Shown here: positions 16,606 to 24,353 of the stretch, piece after piece | How the letters are laid out: each line of letters starts with the position of its first letter | Position numbering within the stretch: the first letter of the stretch is position 1 | Source of the DNA: Shimia_B sp038528385 | Lineage (GTDB): Bacteria; Pseudomonadota; Alphaproteobacteria; Rhodobacterales; Rhodobacteraceae | Assembly (NCBI GenBank): GCA_038528385.1 | Contig: JBCBET010000007.1 | Coordinates: forward strand, 1-64,000 | Reading direction: 5' to 3' | DNA length: 64,000 bases | Program-made: the position numbers and the translations under genes | The notes under the pieces: generated by a model | Told to the model about the DNA's origin: nothing | The model's database searches: none | The model's input: only the letters and a program-made list of their open reading frames with translations

Positions 16606-16748
16606 CGGCCTGCCTCGAGCAGCGACCCGGGCGTGCCCGTCGCCCAGAAGAACCCGAGCCAAAGCAGGAGAACGATGCCAGCGGCCACCACGAGGCGCGC
16701 GCCCGCTCCGGCCAGCAGGAGGCCCGACCAGCGATCCTGCAACTTCAT
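16602..16748 (-). CDS. 48-residue membrane protein between zur and znuC
   Basis: A small gene of 48 codons beginning MKLQDRWSGLLLAGAGARLV. It has one long hydrophobic segment (residues ~17-36) ending in LLLWLGFFWATG, with a polar N-terminus carrying Arg and Asp. Its ATG overlaps the zur stop (ATGA) and its TGA overlaps the znuC ATG (ATGA). It is therefore sandwiched by translational coupling on both sides, the strongest sign that it is a real gene. I do not recognise a family. Its position suggests a small regulator or accessory subunit of ZnuBC, but that is inference. Confidence 0.7.
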   Translation of the reverse strand: MKLQDRWSGLLLAGAGARLVVAAGIVLLLWLGFFWATGTPGSLLEAGR

Positions 16749-17146
16749 GCCTTGCCGTCCTCCGGACTGCACTCCGCACAGGTCCCGTGGACCTCGACCA
16801 CGTGGCGCTTGGCGGCAAAGCCGGAGGCGCTGATCGCCTTCGACATGGAGGCGAGAAGATCGGGTGCGACGGTCTCTTCCACCGTGCCGCAATCGTCGCA
16901 GATCGAGATGATGGCTTCGTGCCCGGCCTCGTCGCACTGGCACGGCACGTAAGCGTTGAGGGACTCGAGGCGGTGGACGCGCGTCTTGTCCACCAGGACG
17001 GCGAGCGCCCGGTAGATCGTGGTTGGGGCCATCTTCGGGTTGCTCGCGCGCAGTTCCGCGAGGATGTCATAGGCCGAGAGCGGCCCCTGCGCCGCCCGCA
17101 GTACCATCATCACCTCAGCCTGCAATTCCTCGCTGCGCCGACCCAT
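16745..17146 (-). CDS. zur: Fur-family zinc uptake regulator Zur
   Basis: A 133-residue winged-helix repressor. The recognition region is MAPTTIYRALAVLVD. The metal-binding half has CQCDEAGHEAIISICDDCGTVEE and a C-terminal HGTCAECSPEDGKA, giving the CxxC pair for structural zinc. The helix entry PTTIYRAL, the CQCDEAGHE context and the neighbouring znu genes mark it as Zur rather than Fur. It would repress this operon when zinc is adequate. A Zur-box-like dyad lies about 27 bases upstream. The gene is the first of the zur-orf48-znuCBA unit. Confidence 0.92.
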   Translation of the reverse strand: MGRRSEELQAEVMMVLRAAQGPLSAYDILAELRASNPKMAPTTIYRALAVLVDKTRVHRLESLNAYVPCQCDEAGHEAIISICDDCGTVEETVAPDLLASMSKAISASGFAAKRHVVEVHGTCAECSPEDGKA

Positions 17147-17172
17147 CTCGCCCCCGCTGCCTGACCTTGGCT

Positions 17173-17187
17173 TGTTATACCATTACA
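17173..17187. promoter_or_regulatory. Candidate Zur box upstream of zur
   Basis: TGTTATACCATTACA is an imperfect inverted repeat (left arm TGTTATA, right arm read in reverse TGTAATG, 5 of 7 matching). It resembles the proteobacterial Zur consensus core TGTTATANTATAACA. It lies 27 bases upstream of the zur start and so probably overlaps the promoter of the zur-znu operon, fitting autoregulation. This is by eye only. Confidence 0.6.
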
Positions 17188-17418
17188 TTCAGGATTTGCC
17201 ACAGCCCACGGCAACATTCTTCGCCTTCCGCCGCGCAACATGCGGGGACAGCGCCGCCTCCGGGTCGGGCGCGAGGCGGGGTCCCGGGGCTCTGGCGCCG
17301 GGGGCGAAACACCCCCTTTCTGCTTGAGCGCAAAGGCGAAAGCCCTAATGTCCCGCGGATGGGTGACGCGCCGCACGGCGCCGTCCCCGGCAAGACGAAC
17401 TCTAGGGAGGACTATAGG

Positions 17419-18414
17419 ATGTTCGTACATTTCAAGGCTGCCGCCGTAACGCTGACGGCAGCACTCACTGCCTCGGCTACCTTCGCGGGCGGCCATGTTG
17501 ATCGCACCGGCTGGCCGGAAAGCTTCACGGTGGGCACGGCGTCCCAGGGCGGCACCTACTTCGCCTACGGCTCCGGCTGGGCGAATCTCGTGGCGGAAGA
17601 GCTGGGCCTGTCGGGCGGCGGCGAAGTGACGGGCGGCCCGATGCAGAACATGGCGCTCGTGCATACGGGCGAGGCGCAATTCGGCATGACGACCATGGGT
17701 CCGGCGCGTGAATCCCTCGAGGGGACGAACCCGATCGCCCCCGGCCTCCAGATGACGAATGCCTGCGCGATGTTCCCGATGTATCAGACGCCGTTCTCCG
17801 TGACGGCGCTCAGCTCCTCGGGGATCACCTCCATCGCGGATATCCCGGACGGCGCGCGCATCGGCTTCGGCCCGGCGGGCTCCACCTCCGACACCTACTT
17901 CCCGCGCATGATGGAAACGCTCGGCGTCAACTTCGATCGCCGCAACGGCGGCTGGTCCGATCTTGGCGGCCAGCTTCAGGACGGGCTCCTCGACGTCATC
18001 GCCTTCGCGGCGGGCGTGCCGGTTCCCGCCGTGAGCCAGCTTGAGGTGCAGACCGACGTGAACATCATCGAGTTCACCGAAGAGGAGCAGGCGACGATCC
18101 TCGGCGCCTTCCCTGTCTCGCAGTTCGAGATCGCCGCGGACACCTACACGACGCTCGAGGCCCCCGCGCGCTCGGTCTCCATGTGGAACTTCGCCATAGC
18201 CAATTGCGACCTGCCGGAGAGCTTCGTCGAGGCGGTCGTCGACACGGTGATGTCCGACAACGAGCGCATGGTGAACATCCACCGCGCGGCCCGCTCCACG
18301 CTGCCCGAGAACTGGGACAAGAACGGCGTGCTGATGTGGCACCCGGGCGCGGCCAAGTGGTTCACCGAGAATGCCGGTGCGACCATCGACGCCAGCATGA
18401 TCTTCGGCGGCTGA
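17419..18414 (+). CDS. TAXI family TRAP transporter substrate-binding protein
   Basis: A 331-residue periplasmic binding protein. It has a signal peptide (residues 1-23, ending TFAGG) and the TAXI-type start FTVGTASQGGTYFAYGSGWANLV. Further blocks typical of the family include the GGPMQNMALVHTGEAQFGMT segment and IADIPDGARIGFGPAGSTSDTYFP. The ribosome site AGGGAGG precedes the ATG by eight bases. It pairs with the fused TRAP membrane protein downstream. A hairpin with a T-run between the two genes would let the binding protein be made in excess. The substrate is not known. TAXI systems often take organic acids such as 2-oxoglutarate or glutamate. Confidence 0.9.
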   Translation: MFVHFKAAAVTLTAALTASATFAGGHVDRTGWPESFTVGTASQGGTYFAYGSGWANLVAEELGLSGGGEVTGGPMQNMALVHTGEAQFGMTTMGPARESLEGTNPIAPGLQMTNACAMFPMYQTPFSVTALSSSGITSIADIPDGARIGFGPAGSTSDTYFPRMMETLGVNFDRRNGGWSDLGGQLQDGLLDVIAFAAGVPVPAVSQLEVQTDVNIIEFTEEEQATILGAFPVSQFEIAADTYTTLEAPARSVSMWNFAIANCDLPESFVEAVVDTVMSDNERMVNIHRAARSTLPENWDKNGVLMWHPGAAKWFTENAGATIDASMIFGG

Positions 18415-18448
18415 GACTGGCTCTTTGAGCCGAAACCCGTCATCATCA

Positions 18449-18480
18449 ATCCGCGCCTCCTTCGGGGGCGCGGATTTTTC
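18449..18480 (+). terminator. Hairpin with T-run between TAXI binding protein and TRAP permease
   Basis: A nine-base stem, ATCCGCGCC at 18449-18457 and GGCGCGGAT at 18467-18475, is followed by TTTT. It looks like an intrinsic terminator. Its place inside the operon suggests partial termination, lowering the permease relative to the binding protein. Confidence 0.7.
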
Positions 18481-18548
18481 GTGCGACGCGGGACCAACCC
18501 GCGCCACGGCAGCCGGTTGAGGGCGCGCGCGCACCAGAGGGGGACATC

Positions 18549-20873
18549 ATGGCCGAGAAAACCGCAGCGGCGAGCGAGATCGAAGAGCAAGCCGAGCTCA
18601 TCGCAGACGGGGTCGACGAGGAGCCGGTGGAGGGAAACCGGCGTCTTTTCGACGGCGCGTCCCTTGTCTTCATCGCGACCCTGGCCACGATCTACGCCGC
18701 CTTTCACATGCTCGCGCTCAACGGCGTCTCGATCTCCAACATGACGGGCGTCGACATCGGCTTCCTGCCGCAATTTCCCATGGAGACGTGGAATTTCCGG
18801 ATCATCCACATCGCGGGCGCGCTCGCGCTCGGGTTCCTGATCTTCTCGGCCCACAGGTTCACCGATGACGGCCGGACCGCGCCGAAATTCGTGACCTACG
18901 CCGCCGCGCTCTGCGTCGTCCCGGCGGTGATCGCGGGCGTGACGGCCATCGGTTTCGCGAACACCATCGCCTCGGGCGAGCTGCCGGAGATGGGCGGGCT
19001 CACCACCTGGGCCGCCTTTCCGGGCACCGAGATCTATGCGACCGAGATCACCTGGTTCGGCATCCCGCTTCTCATCGCCACCTTCGGCGCGCTGGCGCTC
19101 GGCTGGTTCGAGCGGCGCGAGCGGCGCCAGTTCGCGGCCTCCGACGCCGTGCTGGCGCTCTGCGGGATCGTCGTGGCGCTCTATCTCGTCACGGTCTACG
19201 ACACCGCCGCGCGTAACGCGGTGGGCACGCCCTTCGTCCCCATCGGGATCGCGTTCGCGGCCACCGCGGGATCGGCGCTCATCCTCGAGCTCACGCGCCG
19301 CGTGGCGGGCCTCGCGCTCGTGATCATCACAGGGGTCTTCCTCGTCTACACCTTCACGGCGCATCTCCTGCCGGGCATCCTGGCGGTGCAGAGCCCCTAT
19401 AGCTGGCAGCGGTTCTTCGGCCATGTCTATTCGGATGCGGGCATCCTCGGGCCAACGACGGCGGTGTCATCGACCTACATCATCCTTTTCATCATCTTCG
19501 CGGCCTTCCTGCAGGCCTCCAAGGTGGGCGACTACTTCGTCAATTTCGCCTTCGCCGCTGCGGGCCGCGCGCGAGGTGGTCCGGCGAAGGTGGCGATCTT
19601 CGCCTCGGGCCTCATGGGCATGATCAACGGAACCTCCGCGGGCAACGTCGTGGCCACCGGCTCGCTCACGATCCCGCTCATGAAAAAGGTTGGGTACCAC
19701 CGGAAAACCGCCGGCGCCGTGGAGGCCGCGGCCTCCACCGGTGGGCAGATCATGCCGCCGATCATGGGCGCGGGCGCCTTCATCATGGCCGAGATCACGG
19801 GCATCCCCTACCAGGAGATCGCCATCGCCGCGATCATCCCGGCCGTTCTCTACTTCGTGTCGGTCTATTTCATGGTGGATTTCGAAGCTGCCAAGCTCGG
19901 CATGCGGGGGATGCGGGACGATGAGCTGCCGAAGCTCAACCAGATGCTGCGGCAGGTCTACCTTTTCGTGCCGATCATCATCCTCATCTACGCGCTCTTC
20001 CTGGGATACTCCGTGATCCGCGCAGGCACGCTGGCGACGGTCGCCGCCGCGGTGGTGAGCTGGCTCACGCCGCACAGGATGGGCCTCAGATCGATCCTTA
20101 AGGCGTTCGAACTGGCCGGTGTCATGTCGATCCAGATCATCGCGGTCTGCGCCTGCGCGGGCATCATCGTGGGCGTCATCTCCCTCACGGGGGTGGGCGC
20201 CCGCTTCTCCGCGGTGCTCCTCGATCTCGCGGCTACGTCGCAGCTTCTGGCGCTCTTCTTCGCCATGTGCATCGCGATCCTCTTGGGCATGGGCATGCCC
20301 ACCACGGCGGCCTATGCTGTGGCTGCCTCCGTGGTGGCGCCCGGCCTCGTACAGCTCGGCATTCCGCAGCTCACGGCGCATTTCTTCGTCTTCTACTTCG
20401 CGGTCCTGTCGGCGATCACGCCGCCCGTGGCGCTAGCCAGTTACGCGGCGGCCGGCATATCGGGGGCCAACCCGATGGAGACCTCCGTGACCTCCTTCAA
20501 GATCGGCTTTGCCGCGTTCATCGTGCCGTTCATGTTCTTCTACAACGGAAACCTCCTGATGCAGGGGGCAAACCTGGTGGAGGTGAACGGGGAAATGGTC
20601 TTCGAGACCGCTCTTTGGTACAACATCCTCCGGGCGGGGATCACGGCGACCATCGGGATCTTCCTCCTGGCCTCCGGCATCCAGGGCTGGTTCCTTGGCG
20701 GGCGCTCGGCCTGGTTCGTGCGGCTCGCGCTCATCGTGGCGGCGCTCTTCATGATCGAGGGGGGGCTCGTCACCGACCTCATCGGGGTGGGCATCGCGGT
20801 GGTGATGTTCCTGGTGCAGCGCCTCTTTAATCCCGACCCCGACGCGCCGATCCGAGTGCGCGGCGCGGACTGA
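18549..20873 (+). CDS. TRAP transporter fused permease (4TM/12TM, DctQM type)
   Basis: A 774-residue inner-membrane protein that fuses the small and large TRAP membrane subunits, the usual partner of TAXI binding proteins. After a ~45-residue acidic N-terminus, about 18 hydrophobic segments follow. The large-subunit signature is visible around GLMGMINGTSAGNVVATGSLTIPLMKKVGYH and AASTGGQIMPPIMGAGAFIMAE. A second half-repeat contains GMGMPTTAAYAVAASVVAPGL. It imports solute using an ion gradient, likely Na+, which would fit the NQR sodium pump in this window. The ATG follows AGAGGGGGAC. No other gene appears in this unit. Confidence 0.93.
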   Translation: MAEKTAAASEIEEQAELIADGVDEEPVEGNRRLFDGASLVFIATLATIYAAFHMLALNGVSISNMTGVDIGFLPQFPMETWNFRIIHIAGALALGFLIFSAHRFTDDGRTAPKFVTYAAALCVVPAVIAGVTAIGFANTIASGELPEMGGLTTWAAFPGTEIYATEITWFGIPLLIATFGALALGWFERRERRQFAASDAVLALCGIVVALYLVTVYDTAARNAVGTPFVPIGIAFAATAGSALILELTRRVAGLALVIITGVFLVYTFTAHLLPGILAVQSPYSWQRFFGHVYSDAGILGPTTAVSSTYIILFIIFAAFLQASKVGDYFVNFAFAAAGRARGGPAKVAIFASGLMGMINGTSAGNVVATGSLTIPLMKKVGYHRKTAGAVEAAASTGGQIMPPIMGAGAFIMAEITGIPYQEIAIAAIIPAVLYFVSVYFMVDFEAAKLGMRGMRDDELPKLNQMLRQVYLFVPIIILIYALFLGYSVIRAGTLATVAAAVVSWLTPHRMGLRSILKAFELAGVMSIQIIAVCACAGIIVGVISLTGVGARFSAVLLDLAATSQLLALFFAMCIAILLGMGMPTTAAYAVAASVVAPGLVQLGIPQLTAHFFVFYFAVLSAITPPVALASYAAAGISGANPMETSVTSFKIGFAAFIVPFMFFYNGNLLMQGANLVEVNGEMVFETALWYNILRAGITATIGIFLLASGIQGWFLGGRSAWFVRLALIVAALFMIEGGLVTDLIGVGIAVVMFLVQRLFNPDPDAPIRVRGAD

Positions 20874-20903
20874 CGCAGGCTGACGCAGGCGGGCGCGGGC
20901 GCC

Positions 20904-21797
20904 TCAGGTCCCCTCGCCCAGCTCCGAGCGCCAGTCATGGGCCGGGGCGAAGCCCACGAGCTTCCTGGCCTTGCGGTTGGAGTAGAACGTCTCCCGCTCT
21001 TCCATCGGGGCCGCGGGCACGCCCCCGTAGAACCGCGCGCGGAGCTCGGAGGTGGGCGCGGCGACGGAATGGTCGTCATTGGACACGTTGAAGATCTGGT
21101 ATCCCAGACCGTCGGTCCTCAGGCAGCACTCCACCATGTGCCCTAGGTCGCGCGCGTCGATATAGGCGAAGATGTTGCGACGGCGCAGCGCGGGCTCGGC
21201 CATGTAGCTTGGAAAATCACGCGCGTATTCATGGGGCTCGATGACGTTGTTGATCCGCAGCCCGTAGATGTCGGCCCCGCTGCGCCGCTGGAAGCTCCGA
21301 GCGGTGACCTCGTTGACCACCTTCGACATGGCGTAGCTGTCCTCGGGCACGACGGGGTGCTCTTCGTCGATGGGCAGGTAGTCGGGCTTCCGCTCGCCAT
21401 CGGCGAAACAGATGCCGTAGGTCGTCTCGGACGAGGCAAAGATGATCTTGCGCACGCCCATCTTGAGCGCCGCGTCGATGACGTTGTAGGTGCCCAGTGT
21501 GTTCACCCTGTAGCATTCGTTGTCGGAGGTCAGGAGGAGCCGCGGGACGGCGGCGAAATGCACGACCGCGTCGAAGGAGGGCACGCCGGTGCCGGGCTCC
21601 AATTCGTCAAAGCCCGCATAGGCGGACAGGACGTCGTAGACCTGCCCGGCATCGGTGACATCGGCGATGCGGTCGTCGACGCCCTCCTGGCCGAGCGGCA
21701 CCCGGTCGAGATTGACGATCCTGTGCCCTCGGGCAGCGAGGTAGGCCACTGCGTGGCGCCCGGCCTTGCCGGATCCGCCGGTGAAGAGAATGCGCAT
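20904..21797 (-). CDS. NAD(P)-dependent sugar-type SDR (epimerase/uronate dehydrogenase-like)
   Basis: A 297-residue extended short-chain dehydrogenase. The nucleotide-binding motif TGGSGKAGRH lies at residues ~6-15, and VHFAAVPRL, the catalytic Ser region FASSETTYG and YAMSK (Tyr and Lys) follow. It belongs to the NAD-dependent epimerase/dehydratase family. The substrate is unknown, though UDP-sugars or uronates are usual. It is the last gene of the leftward operon with iolG, iolB and an asparaginase-like gene, 21 bases after the latter. A part in inositol or related sugar breakdown is likely by context only. Confidence 0.8.
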   Translation of the reverse strand: MRILFTGGSGKAGRHAVAYLAARGHRIVNLDRVPLGQEGVDDRIADVTDAGQVYDVLSAYAGFDELEPGTGVPSFDAVVHFAAVPRLLLTSDNECYRVNTLGTYNVIDAALKMGVRKIIFASSETTYGICFADGERKPDYLPIDEEHPVVPEDSYAMSKVVNEVTARSFQRRSGADIYGLRINNVIEPHEYARDFPSYMAEPALRRRNIFAYIDARDLGHMVECCLRTDGLGYQIFNVSNDDHSVAAPTSELRARFYGGVPAAPMEERETFYSNRKARKLVGFAPAHDWRSELGEGT

Positions 21798-21818
21798 GGG
21801 GTCCTCCTGCGTGCGAGT

Positions 21819-22313
21819 TCAGGCGTCAAAGCGCCCCTGTGCCACGTTCTTTCGGAGCGTTGCAGCGGGAAAGACGCGCCCGTTCATCACGCCCCAGACG
21901 CCGGGAGACAGCACCTGTGCCGCGACGACCGCGCCCCCGAGGTTGAATTCACCGTCGGACGAAAAGAGCGAGAAGGGCCGCATGGCGCCGGTGATTACGA
22001 TTGTCTTGCCCTCCGTGCCCGCCGCCTCCAGATGGCGCGCGGTCTCGGCCAGGGTGCCGGTGCCGTGGGTGATCACGATGGCCTCCTCCGTGGCGCGCAT
22101 GACCGCCGCGGCGATGGCCTCCCGGTCGCTTTCGTCGAAATGGAGGCTGTCCTTGAGCATCAGCACCTCGACGACCGGAAAGTGGCAGCGCCCGACGCGG
22201 AGCATTTCAGGGATGTGCGTGGCGCCGTCGGGCGAGAAACCCAGCGCCTCGGTCCGCGTGTCGTGGATCTTGTCGATCGTGCCACCGGTGACGAAGATGC
22301 GCAGGTCCTTCAT
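21819..22313 (-). CDS. Single-domain asparaginase-like protein
   Basis: A 164-residue protein made only of the N-terminal domain of type I/II L-asparaginases. The catalytic motifs are present: FVTGGTIDK near the N-terminus (first Thr), and ITHGTGTLAET (second Thr-Asp-type block in which the canonical DGTDT reads HGTGT), then a KTIVITGAMRP strand with Lys. The C-terminal domain, which normally supplies part of the substrate site and the tetramer contacts, is absent. It begins at ATG 22313 overlapping the iolB stop (ATGA). The frame further upstream is a shadow of iolB. Its presence in an inositol-type operon is unexplained. It may act on another amide or be non-catalytic. Confidence 0.78.
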   Translation of the reverse strand: MKDLRIFVTGGTIDKIHDTRTEALGFSPDGATHIPEMLRVGRCHFPVVEVLMLKDSLHFDESDREAIAAAVMRATEEAIVITHGTGTLAETARHLEAAGTEGKTIVITGAMRPFSLFSSDGEFNLGGAVVAAQVLSPGVWGVMNGRVFPAATLRKNVAQGRFDA

Positions 22314-23119
22314 TCGGCGTCGCGCTCCACGATCCACTCGACCTCCGGCGCGGTCACGAAGCGCCATTTGCGCAGGGGGCCGGCCATCACGTTGAGGTAG
22401 TACATCTCGAATCCGTAGGGTGCGCCGCAAGGGTGGTGCCCGCGCGGTACGAGCACCACGTCCCCGTCGGCCACGGCCATCGTCTCGTCGAGCGTGCCGT
22501 CATCGGTATAGACCCGCTGGATGCCGAAGCCCGAGGCCGGGTTCAGCCGGTGGTAGTAAGTCTCCTCCAGATAGGTGATGCGGGGATAATCATCCTCGTC
22601 ATGGCGGTGGGACGGGTAGGAGGACCAATGCCCGGCGGGCGTGAAGACTTCCGTGACGAGGAGGCTGTCGGCGTAATCCTCGGCCTCCATGGCGATGTTG
22701 TTGATGTGGCGAGTGTTCGTGCCCGTCCCGCGGCGTGTGAGCGTGATCCCGTCCGGCCCGATCCGCCGCGGCCCGTGCCCGCCCCGGGCCGGGGCAGAAC
22801 AGACCGCCAGGGTGCAATCCGTTTCGGCACGCGCCTCCCACGCGGTGTCGCCGGGCAGGTAGAGGCAATGGGGCGGCGTCTTTTCGAAGACGTCCATGCG
22901 TCCGCCCAAGACGCCCCAGTCCTCCCCCGCGCCGGTGAGGTGCGCCTTGCCCTCCACGAGGACGAGGATCACCTCGCGGTCGCCGGTGGTCTCCGCCGCG
23001 ACATCCCCCGCGCGCAGGCGGTGGAGGGAGAAGCCCACGTAGCGCCAGCCGGCGGAGGCGGGCGTGATGCGATGCACCTCGCCCCGCGTACCGAGGGGCT
23101 TTCGCAAGAGGTCCGGCAC
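22310..23119 (-). CDS. iolB: 5-deoxy-glucuronate isomerase
   Basis: A 269-residue cupin enzyme of myo-inositol catabolism, converting 5-deoxy-glucuronate to 2-deoxy-5-keto-gluconate. The metal site is seen in SSYPSHRHDEDDYPRITYLEETYYH (His, His and Glu) and a later His in LVPRGHHPCGAPYG. The N-terminus LLRKPLG is typical. The start is GTG 23119, eleven bases after the iolG stop, with GAGG upstream. It is the second gene of iolG-iolB-asparaginase-SDR. The other iol genes (iolC, iolD, iolE) are not in this window. Confidence 0.93.
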   Translation of the reverse strand: MPDLLRKPLGTRGEVHRITPASAGWRYVGFSLHRLRAGDVAAETTGDREVILVLVEGKAHLTGAGEDWGVLGGRMDVFEKTPPHCLYLPGDTAWEARAETDCTLAVCSAPARGGHGPRRIGPDGITLTRRGTGTNTRHINNIAMEAEDYADSLLVTEVFTPAGHWSSYPSHRHDEDDYPRITYLEETYYHRLNPASGFGIQRVYTDDGTLDETMAVADGDVVLVPRGHHPCGAPYGFEMYYLNVMAGPLRKWRFVTAPEVEWIVERDAE

Positions 23120-23130
23120 CGCGCGCGCCT

Positions 23131-24126
23131 CTACACGTCTTCGAACGCGACGGGCTGCCCAGACTGGACAGAGCGCGTCGCAGCCTCCGCCATCGCCAGC
23201 GCCGCGATACCTTCATCGAGCGTCACGGGCATCGGCGCGCCGCTCTCGAGGGCGTCCACGAAGGCCGCCCATTCCGCGGCATAGGAGGCCATGTACCGCT
23301 CGAGAAAGAAGTAGGTGGGTTTCGCGGCGGCCACGCCGTCGACGGTTGATTTCACCACGCGGTTCTTCTGCACGTTCTGAACCTCGAGCAGTCCTGCGGC
23401 GCCCAGCACCTCCACGCGCTGGTCGTATCCGTAGGCGGCGCGGCGGGAATTGCGGATCACGGCGATGCGCCCGTCTGCGTAGCGGAGCGTCACGACGGCG
23501 GTGTCCACATCTCCCGCGGCGGCGATCCCCGGATCGACGAGGCAGCTCGCCGTCGCGCTCACCGTTAGGGGGGTGCCGTCCAGCAGGAACTTGGACATGT
23601 CGAAATCATGGATCATCATGTCCCGGAAAAGCCCGCCGGAGACCTTTATGTACTCCACCGGCGGCGGCGCTGGATCGAAGGAGGTGATGGACAGGAGTTC
23701 TGGCTTGCCCACCTCGCCCGCTTCGAGCGCGGATTTGAGATGGGCGAAGTTGGTGTCGAAGCGTCGGTTGAAGCCGATCATCACCGAGCGGCCCGCCCCG
23801 GCGATGGCCGCGCGGCACGCCCGCGCCCGCGCGAGGCTCAGATCCACGGGCTTCTCGCAGAGGACGGCTTTGCCCGCGGCGGTGGCCGCCTCGATCAGGT
23901 CGGAATGGGTATCGGTCGAGGTGGCGATAAGAACCGCGTCGATCCCGGCATCGGCGAGGATATCCTCGGTGCTCCGGGCGGTGGCCCCGTGGGCGGCGGC
24001 GAGCGTCTCGGCGGCCTCGGGCAGGCGGTCGGAGACGGCGGCGAGGCGCGAGCCCGGGTGGCGGCTGATGGCGGTGGCGTGGACGCCCGCGATCCGCCCG
24101 GCCCCCAGAAGTCCGACGTTGATCAT
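23131..24126 (-). CDS. iolG: Inositol 2-dehydrogenase
   Basis: A 331-residue GFO/IDH/MocA family oxidoreductase. The Rossmann motif GLLGAGRIAGVHA is at the N-terminus. The catalytic EKPVDLSL region (Lys about residue 94) and the GGLFRDMMIHDFDMSKFLL segment with the catalytic Asp and His follow. Together with iolB it is best read as myo-inositol 2-dehydrogenase, the first oxidation step. Related enzymes act on scyllo-inositol or other cyclitols, so the exact isomer is inferred. It leads the four-gene unit. Its promoter should lie in the 227-base gap before acnB. Confidence 0.9.
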   Translation of the reverse strand: MINVGLLGAGRIAGVHATAISRHPGSRLAAVSDRLPEAAETLAAAHGATARSTEDILADAGIDAVLIATSTDTHSDLIEAATAAGKAVLCEKPVDLSLARARACRAAIAGAGRSVMIGFNRRFDTNFAHLKSALEAGEVGKPELLSITSFDPAPPPVEYIKVSGGLFRDMMIHDFDMSKFLLDGTPLTVSATASCLVDPGIAAAGDVDTAVVTLRYADGRIAVIRNSRRAAYGYDQRVEVLGAAGLLEVQNVQKNRVVKSTVDGVAAAKPTYFFLERYMASYAAEWAAFVDALESGAPMPVTLDEGIAALAMAEAATRSVQSGQPVAFEDV

Positions 24127-24353
24127 GGCTCCCTCCTCGATCGTCCCGGGGGGCGACGGCGCCGCGGAGGGAGGACACCCTCATGGCGATCGGAGCGCGC
24201 CGTTACGGGCGCGCCCCGACGGGGCTCTTCGGCTCGCACGGCCAAGGCGTTTGCCATATCTCGTTCCCTGCGCTCCCTCCGAGAATAAGGGGCACAATGC
24301 AGGGACCTCCGCAAGGGTCTTGGTCGGGCGTCCTGCCGGGCGCGTCCCGTGCC
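24127..24353. other. Intergenic region between iolG and acnB
   Basis: A 227-base gap holding the end of the acnB transcript and the promoter of the iol-type operon, both leftward. Two GC-rich inverted repeats stand out, GCCCCGACGGGGC near 24213-24225 and GGCGCGCCGTTACGGGCGCGCC-like sequence just before it. Neither has a clear T-run. They may form the acnB 3' end or a regulatory structure. No gene is supported here. Confidence 0.45.

Noticed and set aside
17110..18534. 474-residue minus-strand ORF across the TAXI gene
   Set aside because: It runs antisense to a clear binding protein and covers the zur promoter. Composition is Arg/His-rich noise.
20871..20890. Direct repeat TGACGCAGGC twice at the end of the TRAP permease gene
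   Set aside because: A single 10-base duplication next to the stop. No flanking element or gene to suggest an insertion scar.
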